The position numbers and the translations under genes are program-made. Below, piece after piece: positions 1 to 11,214 of a stretch of DNA of 64,000 nucleotides. Numbering within the stretch: position 1 is the stretch's first letter; each line of letters opens with the position of its first letter. Below the pieces are notes generated by a model. That model searched no databases, was not told the DNA's origin, and saw only the letters and a program-made list of their open reading frames with translations. The stretch is from Homarus americanus (Eukaryota; Arthropoda; Malacostraca; Decapoda; Nephropidae), in the NCBI RefSeq assembly GCF_018991925.1, contig NW_024722158.1:7395827-7459826 (forward strand), read 5' to 3'.

Positions 1-450
1 AAATCATTTTTTTTCCCTCTCAGATTTTATGCATGAGAGGAAATTAGAGTTTGGAACTGAGATTAGTTAGACAGATTGACAGATTTTGTTCCGTAAAATT
101 GGTCATACATACAATTTCACACTGATTTAACAGGGACATAGCCACTACGGGTATACAATTAGTTGACATAGAGACTGCGGGTATACAGTATACATAGACA
201 GTGTAGGTATAGAAGCAGTTACAGTTTAGGCCTACAAGTGTACATAGACAGCAAATTTACAGTGTACACAGACAAATGCATACAGTATACATGGAAAGTC
301 ATATAAACAGTATACATAACAATACAATGGTAAGCAGTAATACACAATTCGACCAAGAGGAAGAATCAGCAAGATTTTGGGGTGTATTTTTGTTGTTGAA
401 TATTAGTTCTGAATAATATGGTAAATGGAGAGAGATATTGAGAGTTTTAT
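1..450. repeat. AT-rich sequence with degenerate GTATACA/CATAGACAG repeats
   Basis: Between about 130 and 320 the words CATAGA, GGTATAC and CAGTATACAT recur every 25-35 bp in decayed form. The rest is AT-rich and shows nothing recognisable. Confidence 0.4.
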
Positions 451-778
451 TTCTCTCTCTCTCTCTGCAGACATACGTAGCCTGACAGTATTAAGTTGTC
501 ACACTGCCACAAGTCAGCCGTGACCAACTGGTGATGGCTGGCGGTGTCAGTTGTCAGCACCATTATGGCTCTATTTCTGTGAGAGTGTCAGCAAATACAC
601 CAACCAAAGTATTAGTTTGTAGTTTGTTATTTTTTTTCGCGTTTTATTGTATTTCGTTGTATTTTGTATTATCGTATTGGCTGTATTTTTTATTATTTTT
701 TTTTGTATTGCCGGTGTAAATTATTTGTATTTTCTAATGCGTGTCAGGGGAAGATAGAGGGGTGGAGGGAGAGATAGA

Positions 779-1010
779 ATGGGGGGGGGGTGGGGGGGTA
801 GGGAGGTGGAGGAGATGAGATAGAATGTGGAGGAGAGGGGAGGGGTGGGGTAGGGAGGGTGTGGAGGAGACGTGAGATAGAATGTGGAGGAGAGGGGAGG
901 GGTGGGGTAGGGAGGGTGTGGAGGAGACGTGAGATAGAATGTGGAGGAGAGGGGAGAGGTGGGAGTAGGGAGGGTGGAGGAGACGAGAGATAGAATGGAG
1001 GAGAGGGGGA
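779..1010. repeat. 57-bp G-rich minisatellite
   Basis: The word GATAGAATG recurs at 57, 57 and 56 bp inside G-rich DNA. Several runs of three or more G make the plus strand prone to G-quadruplexes. The flanks to about 1260 are plain purine-rich tract. Long open frames on the minus strand here are S/P/L low-complexity and are not genes. Confidence 0.8.
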
Positions 1011-1429
1011 GAGGGGGTGGGGAGGGAGGAGTGTGAGGAATGTTGAGGGAGGGAGGGGGGGGGTAGGGGAGGTGGAGGAGAGGAGGTTAGGTGAGAGAAG
1101 AGAGAGGATGGGGAGAGGAAGAGGAAGGAAGGGAGATAAAAAGAGGAGGGGGGGGAAGAACGGGAGATGGGGTGAAAGAGAAATAGACAGATGAAACAGG
1201 AAAGGGGGAGGGGAGAACTAGAGAGACAGATAGACAGAAAAGACAGAGAGACAGAGATAAAAACCTTGATAGATACGATAAACATTTTTGCTTGCAGGAA
1301 AAACATCCGACGTGGAGTAAAGATAAAAATAAAAACTCTTAAATATAAGATTTTTCTCAACCTAAAATAAGAGAAATATTCGGCTCACGTCTTGACTTCC
1401 AAAGAGTTTAGTGACAAAGCTTAAGATTA

Positions 1430-2050
1430 GATTACTGAGGCGGCCGACCTGTGGAGACCAGCTAGGAGACTTTAACCAGGAGGACAGGGGAGGGAGACTA
1501 ACTAGGAGGACAGGGAGAGGTGGGGGGGGGAGACTGACTAGGAGGACAGGGGAGGTGGAGACTGGACTAGGAGGACAGAGAGAGGTGGAGACTGGACTAG
1601 GAGGACAGAGAGAGGTGGAGACTGGACTAGGAGGATAGGAGAGGTGGAGACTGGACTTGGAGGACAGGGGAAGGTGGAGACTGGACTAGGAGGATAGAGA
1701 GGGGAGACTGGACTTGGAGGACAGGAGGTGGAGACTGGACCAGGAGGACAGGAGAGGTGGAGACTGACTAGGAGGACAAAGAGGGAGACTGACTAGGGGA
1801 CAGAGAGCGAGACTGGACTAGAGACAGGGGAGGGAGACTGACCAGAGGAAGAGGTGGAGACTGACTAGAGGACAGAGAGAGGGAGACTGGACTAGGAGGA
1901 TAGAGAGAGGTGGAGACTGACTAGGAGGACAGAGAGGTGAAGAATGGACTTGAGGAGGAGAGGAGACTGACTAGGAGGAGAGGAGACTGACTAGAGGACA
2001 GAGAGAGGGAGACTGGACTGAGAAAGAGAGAGGTGGAGACGGACTAGGGG
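1430..2050. repeat. 30-bp minisatellite (ACTGGACTAGGAGGACAG...)
   Basis: About 20 purine-rich units. The cleanest stretch (1561-1650) is exactly 30 bp per unit; later units carry small deletions. Confidence 0.9.
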
Positions 2051-2562
2051 ACAGTTACACACCCAGTCACACAGTCACCCACCATCAGTCACACAGTCAC
2101 CCACCAACAGTCACACAGTCATCCACCATCAGTCACCAGTCACCCACCAACAGTCACACAGCCACCCACCAACACTCACACAGTCACCCACCAACAGTCA
2201 CACAGTCACCCACCATCAGTCACACAGTCACCCACCAACAGTCACACAGTCATCCACCATCAGTCACACAGTCACCCACCAACAGTCACACAGTCACCCA
2301 CCAACAGCCACACAGTCACCCACCAACAGTCACACAGTCACCCACCAACAGTCACACCCACCATCAGTCCCCACCAAGTCACACCCACCAACAGTCACAC
2401 AGTCACCCACCAACAGACACACAGTAACCCACCAACAGTCACACAGTCACCCACCAACAGACACACAGTTACCCACCAACAGACACACAGTCACCCACCA
2501 ACAGTCACACAGTCACCCACCAACAGTCACACAGTCACCCACCAACAGTCACACAGTCACAT
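2051..2562. repeat. 22-bp minisatellite (CAGTCACCCACCAACAGTCA)
   Basis: About 23 copies of a 22-bp unit, with CAACAG/CATCAG variants and a few short units near 2350-2390. Confidence 0.95.
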
Positions 2563-2645
2563 TATCGTCTCCTTGACTGTCTCTTCCACGTCGAGATAAA
2601 ACGAACAATACAGTTTGTCTGATAATGGCCGCCGCTTCTCTCACA

Positions 2646-2895
2646 TGGAGGTAAATTGTCTCTCAGTAAGGTTAATTATTTCTCAGTGAGGTAAATTATT
2701 TCTCAGTGAGGTAAATTATCTCTCAGTGAGGTAAATTATCTCTCAGTGAGGTAAATTATCTCTCAGTGAGGTAAATTATCTCTCAGTAAGGTAAATTATC
2801 TCTCAGTGAGGTAAATTATCTCTCAGTGAGGTAAATTATCTCTCAGTGAGGTAAATTATCTCTCAGTGAGGTAAATTATCTCTCAGTAAAGTAAA
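2646..2895. repeat. 20-bp minisatellite (GAGGTAAATTATCTCTCAGT)
   Basis: Twelve nearly perfect 20-bp units. Each contains GAGGTAAAT, which resembles a splice donor, but the array is clearly satellite DNA. Confidence 0.95.
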
Positions 2896-3083
2896 TTATC
2901 TCCTCCTGAACTTTCTCTCGGTCTAGGTGTAACAAAACTAAGTATTTTCACGACCACCAACCAAGCCCCTGGGTCGTTGTCATGCGTCTCTCTATGCAGT
3001 ACACAGTGTTCTGACTGGCCACCCTTGTATTAGTCAACATAACTCTAACTTAAGTCGATGCTTAATGCTGGGTCGAGAACTCA

Positions 3084-3207
3084 GCTTGACACCTTGAGTA
3101 CGATTGCTTGACACCTTGAGTACGAAAGCTTAACCCCTTGAATACGATGACTTGACACCTTGAGTAGGATGACCTAACACCATGAGTACGATAGCTTGAC
3201 ACCTTGA
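3084..3207. repeat. 22-bp minisatellite (CTTGACACCTTGAGTACGAT)
   Basis: Six units whose starts lie 22-23 bp apart. The last unit runs into the left arm of a hairpin. Confidence 0.85.
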
Positions 3208-3295
3208 GTAGAAAGAGAGAGTAGTGAGAGAGAGAGAAAGAGAGAGAGAGAGAGAAAAACAAACGTCTCTCACTACTCTCTCTCTCTTTCTACTC
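3206..3295. repeat. Inverted repeat with GA/CT arms
   Basis: The left arm 3206-3231 (GAGTAGAAAGAGAGAGTAGT...) is the reverse complement of the right arm 3266-3295, apart from a few extra CT pairs. Both arms contain the non-simple words GTAGTGAG / CTCACTAC and GAGTAGAAAG / CTTTCTACTC, so this is a real hairpin and not just opposed GA and CT runs. The loop is a GA tract with AAAAACAAACG. Confidence 0.75.
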
Positions 3296-3440
3296 ACTCT
3301 CTCTCTCTCTCTCTCTCTACTGTCTCTCTCTCTCTACCAAAGCAGGATCGTCAGTACCCAATAGTCGACTCGGAAGTAAAACTCAGAGAAAATGCTCAGC
3401 TAAATTACGGTTCCCCCTTCTGGCCAGACTATTGAACCGG

Positions 3441-3650
3441 CTCGTGACAAAGTGCCTCGGATAAATAAGCCGGCAGAAAGCATTCACAATACCTCAACGG
3501 TTAAATAAGTAGGTCAGTTTCATCTACAATACATAAACGGCTAAATAACTCAATCATTGCCAATCACAATACCTTCACGGCTAAATAACTCAATCACTTT
3601 CATCCACAATACCTTGACGGCTAAATAACTCGGTAAATACCATCACCAAC
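3441..3650. repeat. 40-bp minisatellite (ACGGCTAAATAACT...CACAATACC)
   Basis: Units repeat at exactly 40 bp from 3481 to 3640, with more decayed units at both ends. Confidence 0.9.
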
Positions 3651-3679
3651 ACTTGCTGACAGACTAAGTGGGTCAATGT

Positions 3680-4020
3680 GTATGTCTCGACCTGTAATTT
3701 GTCACGACCTGTAATGTGTCACGACCTGTAATGTGTCATGTCCTGCAGTGTGTGCCAGGAAGGTTATTTTTTTAGTTTCTGGCCCGACAAACTACCTCTT
3801 TATCCTGCCTTGTTAATCTGCCTGCCTGCCTGCCTGCCTCATGGTTTGCCTGCCTACCAGCCTGTTTCGTGGCCTGCCTGCTAGCATGCCGACTGGCCTA
3901 CCTGCCTCGTCAGCTGCCTGTCTCATGAGCTGCCTACCTCATGAATTGTCCGCCTACCATCCTACCCACCTCATAGTCTTCCTCATGGCCTGCCTGCCTG
4001 CCCGCCTGCCTGCCTGCCTT
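3680..4020. repeat. 17-bp and CTGC-type repeats
   Basis: Three copies of TGTCACGACCTGTAATG (3690-3740), then a CCTG/CTGC-rich stretch (3810-4020) with irregular CTGCCTGCC words. Confidence 0.7.
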
Positions 4021-4163
4021 CAACAACACAACTCACATCACAAACTTGGAGGAAAATATCCCCCCGAGAACTTGTAAGATATTGACTTTGGAAATGGCCA
4101 AGATATTAATAGTAAAAGTTTGACTCGGTATTAAAATAAAAAGGCAATCCATGTTTTTCCCAG

Positions 4164-4299
4164 GAAGTCAAGGAGCAACAGTTCTCAGGAGTTTGTTTGT
4201 CAGGTCAGAACTTACAAGACTCTGGATGTGAAAAATGACGAGATATCAGCAGTCCTTCCCCCTTTCCCCCTCCTTCCCAGTTTTCTACCCCAGGACTAA
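4164..4299 (+). CDS. Possible terminal exon, unrecognised
   Basis: A fair acceptor (ATGTTTTTCCCAG) ends at 4163. Behind it one frame stays open for 44 codons, starting KSRSNSSQEF and ending at TAA. A second frame is open for 24 codons, so frame choice is not forced. No donor is needed if the exon is terminal, but no poly-A signal is obvious nearby. An open frame this long has a sizeable chance of occurring at random. The product is not recognised. Confidence 0.13.
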
Positions 4300-4430
4300 A
4301 CACGAACACAAGTTTCCAGGGGAGGAGGACAACAGGTTATAACAGGATGAACAACGTCTTTATTACGGACCATCATCTTTGTCAATAGATTTGTTGTTAT
4401 TTTATCCAAAGATTTTATTTATGGAGTCGT

Positions 4431-4450
4431 GTCTGTTGTTGTGGTTGTGT

Positions 4451-4482
<32 letters not shown>

Positions 4483-4620
4483 GTTCTTCAATTTCTTTTT
4501 CATCATTCTCATCATCGTTTGTCATTTCTTTACCATTATTATCATTATTCACGCCTGCTTGGCACCGCCCCCCCCGCCAATTCACCACTCACTCACCCTC
4601 ATACTAATCGCTGGTCTTGA
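4431..4620. repeat. CAT/ATT trinucleotide-rich stretch
   Basis: Runs of CATCATCAT (4455-4480) and ATTATT produce histidine or isoleucine runs in translation; low complexity, not a gene. Confidence 0.6.
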
Positions 4621-4754
4621 TATTAGGCCCTCTCTCTCTCTCGTGGTCCAACTTTCACAGCCACATAAACAAGAGTATTGTTGTTTGACAGTTGTTGAGT
4701 CTGCCTGCAACGTTGTTTTGTGGGTCAACCAAACATTAATCACCCGCCATGAAT

Positions 4755-5060
4755 CCCAGGCACCAATCACCGACCAGCAGGAAGCCCAATCACCAATCAC
4801 TGAGCAGTAGGAAACTCAAGCACTAATCATCGTGCAGTAGGAAGCCCACTCACCAATCACTGAGCAGTAGGAAACTCAAGCACCAATCACCGAACAGCAG
4901 GAAACTCAAGCACCAATCACCGTACTGTCGGAAACTTGAGCACAATTAGCAACAAGAAAAATGTCCAGACACCAATCAGAGACAAGAAGAGCAGCCAGGA
5001 ACCAATCAGACACTAGTAGGACACTTAAGAACCAATCAATGATAAGCAAGACTGTCCCAA
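4755..5060. repeat. 30-bp minisatellite with one CCAAT box per unit
   Basis: The core CACCAATCACTGAGCAG is followed by TAGGAAACTCAAG. CCAAT begins at 4763, 4793, 4853, 4883, 4913, 4972, 5002 and 5032, with degenerate cores at 4823 and 4943, so spacing is 30 bp almost without fault. Decayed units and isolated CCAAT boxes continue to about 5265, including CCAATCAGCG at 5226. Confidence 0.92.
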
Positions 5061-5354
5061 GTAACAATCACCATAATATATAGGCAACAATCACCAATGT
5101 ACCAAATGGTTACCCCTCCCCCCCACCCCCAGACACCAATAAATACCATCGATATATGTAAGCACCAATTGGCACCCAGCAGGAGACCCGAACACCAATC
5201 AGTGATCAGCAGGGCAGCCATGGGGCCAATCAGCGTGAAGGACGTCCCGCAGAGGCACCGTGTGATTGGCTCATATTTCAGGAGGACAACCAACGAGCGT
5301 TCTTGGTCCAGTCTTTCTTAACATCGCCGTTTTTTTTTCTCCTCCACCTCTGTC

Positions 5355-5392
5355 TTAAAGGAGCATAGGAGCATAGGAGCATAGGAGCATAT
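5355..5392. repeat. 8-bp tandem repeat GGAGCATA
   Basis: Four perfect units. Confidence 0.9.
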
Positions 5393-5584
5393 TTTGTGAT
5401 GGTGGTGTACAGTCTCAAGCTAATATCGACGCCATTTTGAACCACTAATATCGTATCGTTGTTTACGTGAGATAAGGAAGATGATTTATTGGTTTATAGG
5501 ATCTCCATTAAAGAGGAAAATTTAACTTACGATTTTTGTTCAGATTACGATAATTTTACTCCCTCAAGTTTTCCTTCTTTCTGT

Positions 5585-5750
5585 CATGTTTACTTCCCTC
5601 TCACTATCGTGTTACTTCCCTCTCACTATCGTGTTACTTCCCTCTCACCATCATGTTACTTCCCTCTCACTATTGTTACTTCCCTCTCACTATTGTTACT
5701 TTCCTCTCACCACCACGTTACTTCCCTCTCACTATTGTTACTTTACTATC
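5585..5750. repeat. 22-bp minisatellite (TTACTTCCCTCTCACTATCG)
   Basis: Seven units, some shortened by 3 bp. Confidence 0.9.
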
Positions 5751-5777
5751 ATGGGTAACCAGACTGTTTTTCAATAC

Positions 5778-5779
<2 letters not shown>

Positions 5780-5826
<47 letters not shown>

Positions 5827-5986
5827 TCGATCGGAAGAGAAAAAGTAGAAAGTAAGAGAGAAAAAACGATCAAATGAAAGAGAAAGAAGGGAAAATGAGA
5901 GAGACAGATAGACAACGAATCCCAATAAAATCAAGAGGTCGCAGAAATAATTGTATCGTTGGATATTTTATCGGAAAACTAGACGG

Positions 5987-6035
<49 letters not shown>
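5780..6035. repeat. Two GA microsatellites with purine-rich spacer
   Basis: (GA)n at 5780-5823 and 5990-6034 separated by AAAG/GAGA-rich DNA. R-E-R-E reading frames are artefacts. Confidence 0.9.
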
Positions 6036-6036
<1 letters not shown>

Positions 6037-6715
6037 TTCAGCAGTCACCGCCAATACCAGCAACGGGAGGGAGAAATGGAGGTATTATTGGAACATTTAT
6101 CGGGCACCAGCCGACCTAGTGTCAACACGCCCGCTATGTTAACTGGGAATTTTTAATATAATACAACATAATTCTCATCTTAACTTAGAAAAGATATTAA
6201 GATTACAATTAAAATTATTTATTCTTTGTGGGAAAAATATAAAACTGTGTGTGTGTTCTTTTATTAGGTTTAATGACGTGGTTTATATGCTTTAAAAACA
6301 CTGTTGTTTACCCTAGAGATATAATTGCCATGATAGCCGGTCTTGTCTTTAGCGATATATAATTATGTTTAGAAGAGTAATTTAGGGAATAATTATTTAG
6401 ATATAGGTTAGGAATATATTTGGTTAGGTTAGATTAAGTTACGTTAGGTTAAGGTAGGTTAGATTAGGTTAGGTTGGGGGTGTTAAATTATTACACGAAG
6501 TAAGTTAACGTGTATAACATTACAAAATCAAATCAATAACTATAGTAAAACAGCTCGATGATAAAGACATTCACAATAAAAATAAAAAAATAAAAAGTTT
6601 TGGTGTGTCTGAGCAAAAGGAATTCAGAACCGTCGATAAATTCTCCAAGAATGACAATAACAGAGAAGCAAGAAGGGATAACAGATAATAAAAGTCAGAT
6701 TAATAAAAAAGAAAT

Positions 6716-6720
<5 letters not shown>
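6036..6720. other. AT-rich unique DNA with a degenerate GGTTA island
   Basis: GGTTAGGTTAGATTAAG-type words occupy 6412-6480. Nothing else is recognised. Confidence 0.5.
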
Positions 6721-6747
<27 letters not shown>

Positions 6748-7556
6748 TAGAGGGAGAGGGGGAAATATTGAGAGGAAGGAAAGAAAGAAAATGGGTTTAA
6801 AAGGAGGACTCAACCAATTACAGTAAGCGAGGATGCAAAAAATAACGAACGATAATGAGAAATAAGAAAGAAAGGGGGAAGAAATGTCTCGCTAACGAAT
6901 ATAAATGAAATAGAACGAGAGAGAGAGAAAAAAAAGTAGGAAACTATACAAAAAAAAATCCGAAAATTAAAAAGAAAACGAATTTATTTCAAGGGGAAAC
7001 AAAACTATTTCAGACATAAACACAGATAATAAAATCACACGAAAGAAAGAAGGAAGAAGAGAAGGGAAAAAACAATACACAGAGGTTAGGAAAGAAAATT
7101 GAGGAAAGTAGGAGGAAGAGGAGCATGTGAAGAGGTAAATAGAGGAGAGGAGAAAAGAAAATGGGGTTAGCATGAGGGAGGACTGAGTTAGGTCAGACGG
7201 AAATGTACGGAAAAGAAAATGTAGTGTTTAGGAAGTCTTGGATTCTCAGACCTAGAGACAGGAAATACGTAGGGGAGATGAGAGATACTGAAGAGAGGTA
7301 CATGAGAGATACAGTGCTGGGGAGAGGGGGCTACAGAGATACAGGGAGAGACAAGAGACAGCAATACACAGGAATCACCGGTAGAGACGATTAAGAGACT
7401 ATTGATATAACCGAGAGAAAGAGATAGAGAAAGACAGACAGAGAGAGAACCGACAGACAGAGAGAGAGAACAGAGAGAAAGATTGATATTAATATTGAAA
7501 AAGTTAATAGACAGAGAGAGACTGACAGAGATACAGACACAAAGAGACAGACAGAG

Positions 7557-7591
<35 letters not shown>

Positions 7592-7600
7592 GACAGAGAA
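6720..7600. repeat. Purine-rich low complexity with GA, AGACAGA and CA runs
   Basis: Mostly A/G on the plus strand, with GAGATAC and AGACAGAG words from 7260 and (CA)n at 7560-7586. No credible gene. Confidence 0.7.
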
Positions 7601-7724
7601 ATCCCACGAAACTGACTGGAGTGTTGTGGACGAAGCGCCTCTCGGGACCCAGACAATGTTTACCTTTTGATTATAGTATTTGCCGTGTAAAGGAAGACTC
7701 CTCTTACACTAACACTGCCTAGGG

Positions 7725-7998
7725 GAGGAGGGGCGGGGGGGGGCGGGAGGGGAGGGGAGGGGGAGGGTCTAGGGTGTATAAGAGGCAAGAGTAGCTGGGG
7801 TGTAGAGGTGCAGAATATCTGGGGGGTGGTGGAGGGAGAGAGGGGTGTAGTGAGGAGAGAGGTGTAGTGAGGAGAGAGGGTGCAGTGAGGGAGAGGTAGT
7901 GAGGGAGAGAGAGGTGTAGCTGGGTAGGAGTAACAGGGGTGTAATAGAAGGGGGAAGAGGAGTAACCTAACCTAACCAAATTTAACCACTTAATTGCC

Positions 7999-8046
<48 letters not shown>
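7725..8046. repeat. G-rich purine tract and GA microsatellite
   Basis: GGGAGGGG-rich DNA, then GGTGTAGTGAGGAGAGA repeats (7840-7920), then (GA)n at 8001-8044. Confidence 0.75.
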
Positions 8047-8164
8047 AGAGCGAGTTAGAGCGAGTTGATCAAATTAGACGAGACTTTAATTGCCTTCGTC
8101 ATCAGCTCTTCCTTGTACACTCTTCCCTCGGGTCACAAGATTAGGATTAACACACGTTTACATC

Positions 8165-8315
8165 GATTGGAGGGAGGTTTAGGTTAAGTTAGGTTAGTTT
8201 AAGTCAGATTAAGTAAATTTGGGTTGGGTTGGGTTGGGATTCGTTAGTATGGGTTAGATTGAGTGAGGTTAAATTAGTTAGATTAGGTTAATTTCGATTA
8301 GGTTAGAGTTAGAGG
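8165..8315. repeat. Degenerate GGTTAGGTT/GGTTGGGTT tract
   Basis: Irregular 5-bp-related words on the G-rich strand; a decayed TTAGG-like block. Confidence 0.6.
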
Positions 8316-8317
8316 TG

Positions 8318-8715
8318 GTGAATTTTCCAGAGAAATAAGCTGGGGTGTCTAATCTTCAAGTGAAATAAGCTGAGGTGTCTAATCTTCAAGTGAAATAAGC
8401 TGGGCTGTCTAATCTTCAAGTTAAATAAGCTGGGGGTGTCTAATCTTGAAGAGAAATAAGCTGGGGGTGTCTAATCATCAAGTGGAATAAGCTGGGGGTG
8501 TCTAATCTTCGAGTGAAATAAGCTGGGGTGTCTAATCTTCAAGTGAAATAAGCTGAGGTGTCTAATCTTCAAGTGAAATAAGCTGGGCTGTCTAATCTTC
8601 AAGTTAAATAAGCTGGGGGTGTCTAATCTTGAAGAGAAATAAGCTGGGGGTGTCTAATCATCAAGTGGAATAAGCTGGGGGTGTCTAATCTTCGAGTGAA
8701 ATAAGCTGGGGTTTT
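8318..8715. repeat. 30-bp minisatellite with 183-bp higher-order repeat
   Basis: The unit is GAAATAAGCTGGGGTGTCTA plus ATCTTCAAGT. The order of unit variants (TGAGGTG, TGGGCTG, TGGGGGTG with TTGAAGAG, CATCAAGTGG, TTCGAGTG) repeats: the TGAGGTG unit is at 8371 and again at 8554, 183 bp or six units later. Confidence 0.92.
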
Positions 8716-8859
8716 AGGATCATGAATGTACAGATAAGATTAAAGAAAATTAGCAAGCGTGGACAAGATAACGAACGAAGATGCACTAAAGAGGATTGAA
8801 TAAAGAAGAAATAAAGAAAGAAGGAACAGTGTAAATGGTGATAAACGAAGAGAAAGGAG

Positions 8860-9655
8860 AAATGGATTGGAAATTTGTTAAGAGAGAAGGGGTGAGGGGA
8901 GATGAAAGGGGAGAAGAGAGGATGTGAAGAGAAGTGGAGAGAAGAAGAGGGGAGAAGGGAGGGGAGGAAAGATTGAAGAGGAAAGGGAAGAGTAGAGGAG
9001 GGAGGGGAGGGGAGATTGGAGAGGGGAGTAGGGAGAGGAGGAGAGGGAAGGGGAGAGACCACGAGTATGAAAGGAATGAGTCGTTAAAGAAGCTAAATGA
9101 GGTTTGGAGGAGGAGGTAGGGACAAGGAAGAGGTAGGAGAAGGGAGGGGGGTGGCTGGAGGAGGAGGTAGGAAGGAATGGAGATGATGGTGATGGTAGTG
9201 GTAGTGATAATGGTGTTGTCTCCCCTTCCTCTTCTTCTCTCTCTCTCCGTTCCTTACCTCTTCGTTTCCTCGTCCTCCTCTTCCTCCTCCTCTCCCCATA
9301 CCTCCCTCCCCTCTACTTCCCCCTCCTCTCCTCCCCCTCCTCTCCCCATACCTCCCTCCCCTCCCCATACCCTCCCCCCCCCTCCCTCCTCCCCCTCATC
9401 TCCCACACCTCCTCCCCCCCTCCCTCCCTCTCCCTCCTCCTCCCATACCTCCCTCCCCCACTCCCTCCTCCTCCCTCCTCCCCTCCCTCCCCCACTCTCC
9501 TCCTCCCTCCTCCCCACACCTCCTCCCCTCCTCCCCCTCCTCTCCCTCCCTCCCCTCCCCCCTCCTCCCTCCTCCTCCTCCTCCCCCCTCCTCCTCCTCC
9601 TCCTCCTCCCCACACCTCCCTCCCCCCTCCCTCTCCCCTCCTCCCCTCCTCACAA
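8860..9655. repeat. Purine block switching to pyrimidine block
   Basis: About 320 bp of almost pure A/G (8860-9180) is followed by about 430 bp of almost pure C/T (9220-9652). Long frames on both strands (P/S/L-rich or G/E/R-rich) exist only because such strands contain no stop codons. Confidence 0.85.
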
Positions 9656-10230
9656 AAACAACAAAACCCCAGACAATAGGTTAGTAAGAGTGAGACAAGG
9701 AGGCAGGAGAGTGTGAGAAGCCTGAGTGTAGTAAAATAAGGTTTACGGTGTCGAAGGCTTCAGTCGAGAGTCTTGTCCACGCAAGTATACAATTCAGTCT
9801 ACAGTAAACCAGTTGGATACTTTTTACCATTTCCAAAGTAGGTGACAAAATTAAGTTAAAGTATTTTTTTTACCATTATGTGTGAGTTAAGTTTTTTTTT
9901 TTTTTAAAGAATTACGATGTTTTTGTTTTTTAGTTAAGGATTTATTTTTACTCTCTCCTTCATCTATCTTTTCCTTTCTCTCCGCCTTTCCATCTCCTTC
10001 ACTTATACAATAAAGGAAAGTTATTACACCCCTTTCATTCTATTATTCTCTCTCATCCACCTTTCCCACTTCCCCACCCGTAATGTAATAATTGGATCAT
10101 TAAATCTTTCATTAATTCTGTTTCTGTCTGTCTTGTCTGTTTGTCTGTCTGTCAGTCTGTCTATCGGTCTGTCTGTCTAACTGACCTTCCCATTCTTTTA
10201 CAGTTTCACAATATAATTAAACAACATTAA
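9656..10230. other. AT-rich DNA, no feature except a CTGT run
   Basis: T-rich DNA with CTGTCTGT words at 10120-10185. Nothing recognised. Confidence 0.4.

Positions 10231-10232
<2 letters not shown>

Positions 10233-10306
<74 letters not shown>
10233..10306. repeat. (CA)n microsatellite
   Basis: Thirty-seven uninterrupted CA units directly beside a candidate minus-strand donor. Confidence 0.98.
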
Positions 10307-10307
<1 letters not shown>

Positions 10308-10308
<1 letters not shown>

Positions 10309-10392
10309 ATGCCTCACTTCCTGGTCGCTGCAGCAGAGAGACGCACCCGCTCTTAATTCTGTCTTCTTGTTCTAAGTTTATAAAGTACACGT
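10308..10392 (-). CDS. Candidate 85-bp internal exon, unrecognised
   Basis: Reading the minus strand, a (CT)n tract ends in CAG, followed by 85 bp ending in ATG and a GTGTGT donor that starts the (GT)n run. Only one of three frames is open. It begins with a split codon (2 nt) then VYFINLEQED and ends QRPGSEA plus 2 nt. The other two frames stop within 12-39 nt. Pyrimidine tract, AG, coding-like composition and GT coincide. Against it: (CT)n and (GT)n repeats supply splice-like ends by chance in this genome, and the product is not recognised. Confidence 0.3.
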
Positions 10393-10509
10393 CTGAGAGA
10401 GAGAGAGAGAGAGAGGCCTTGTTTTGTAGAACAGGTGAATTACACACTTGAGTTGGTTACATTTCACTGTCGTATTTGTGTCGTTGTTGTGAAGTTGTTG
10501 ATGAGTTGT

Positions 10510-10760
10510 GATATAACATTGTATACACCCACCTCTCCCCTTCCCTCCCTCCCTTCCCTTGACCCCCCCCCTTCCTCTCCCTTCCCTCTCCCTCTCCCTC
10601 TCCCTACCCTCCCTCCCCCTGACCCTCCCCTCTCCCTGACCTCCTCCCTTGACCTCCCCCACCCTCCTCCCTTGACCTCCCCTCCCTTCCCTCCCTCCCC
10701 TATCGCCCTCCCACCTCCTACCCCTTAACCCCTCCTCCTTCCTTTCTTCCTTCCTCCTGC
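10510..10760. repeat. C/T-rich CCCTCCC tract
   Basis: Irregular CCCTTCCCTCCCTTGACC words; low complexity. Confidence 0.7.
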
Positions 10761-10834
10761 CACTTATCCTCCCCCACTTAAAAGACTATGTACGTTGAAG
10801 CTCATTAATATATTATAACATGTCCGTACGCAAA

Positions 10835-10990
10835 TCTCATCATCACGTACAGTACTTGCCCTCAAAACGTACATATCATCACGGACAGAACTTTCCTCAA
10901 ACGTACATACATCATCATCACCACACAGTAGTTTCTCAAACGTACACATCATCATCATCACGGACAGTACTTGCCCTCAAAACGTACAGA
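10835..10990. repeat. 35-41-bp degenerate repeat (CTCAAACGTACAT)
   Basis: CTCAAA-CGTACA recurs at 10861, 10896, 10935 and 10976, with ATCATCATC between units. Confidence 0.75.
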
Positions 10991-11214
10991 ATAAGTGCAC
11001 GTAACCTTTGAGAATCCAGACACTAGAGTGATTTACTTAATCTGAGATACAAAGATGGATGCTTAAAGTTTTCCTCAAGTTCATTTTTCTTCCGGGATGA
11101 GGACGCATCTAATTGACTGACTAAAGTTAACGATCCTCTCTTCCATTATTTTCTCAAGTTTTCTATCTATTTACACCTATCTTTCTTTGCCCCTCATCTT
11201 TATATTTATACCTG

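Noticed and set aside
471..600. Exon-like region after a TCTCTCTGCAG acceptor
   Set aside because: All three frames stop within the first 50 bases. A coding-like frame (MAGGVSCQHHYGSISVRVS) exists further on but needs a frameshift to join the acceptor.
3346..3464. Acceptor CCAAAGCAG followed by open frames
   Set aside because: Two frames are open for 29 and 38 codons and no convincing donor selects one; the region then merges into a 40-bp minisatellite.
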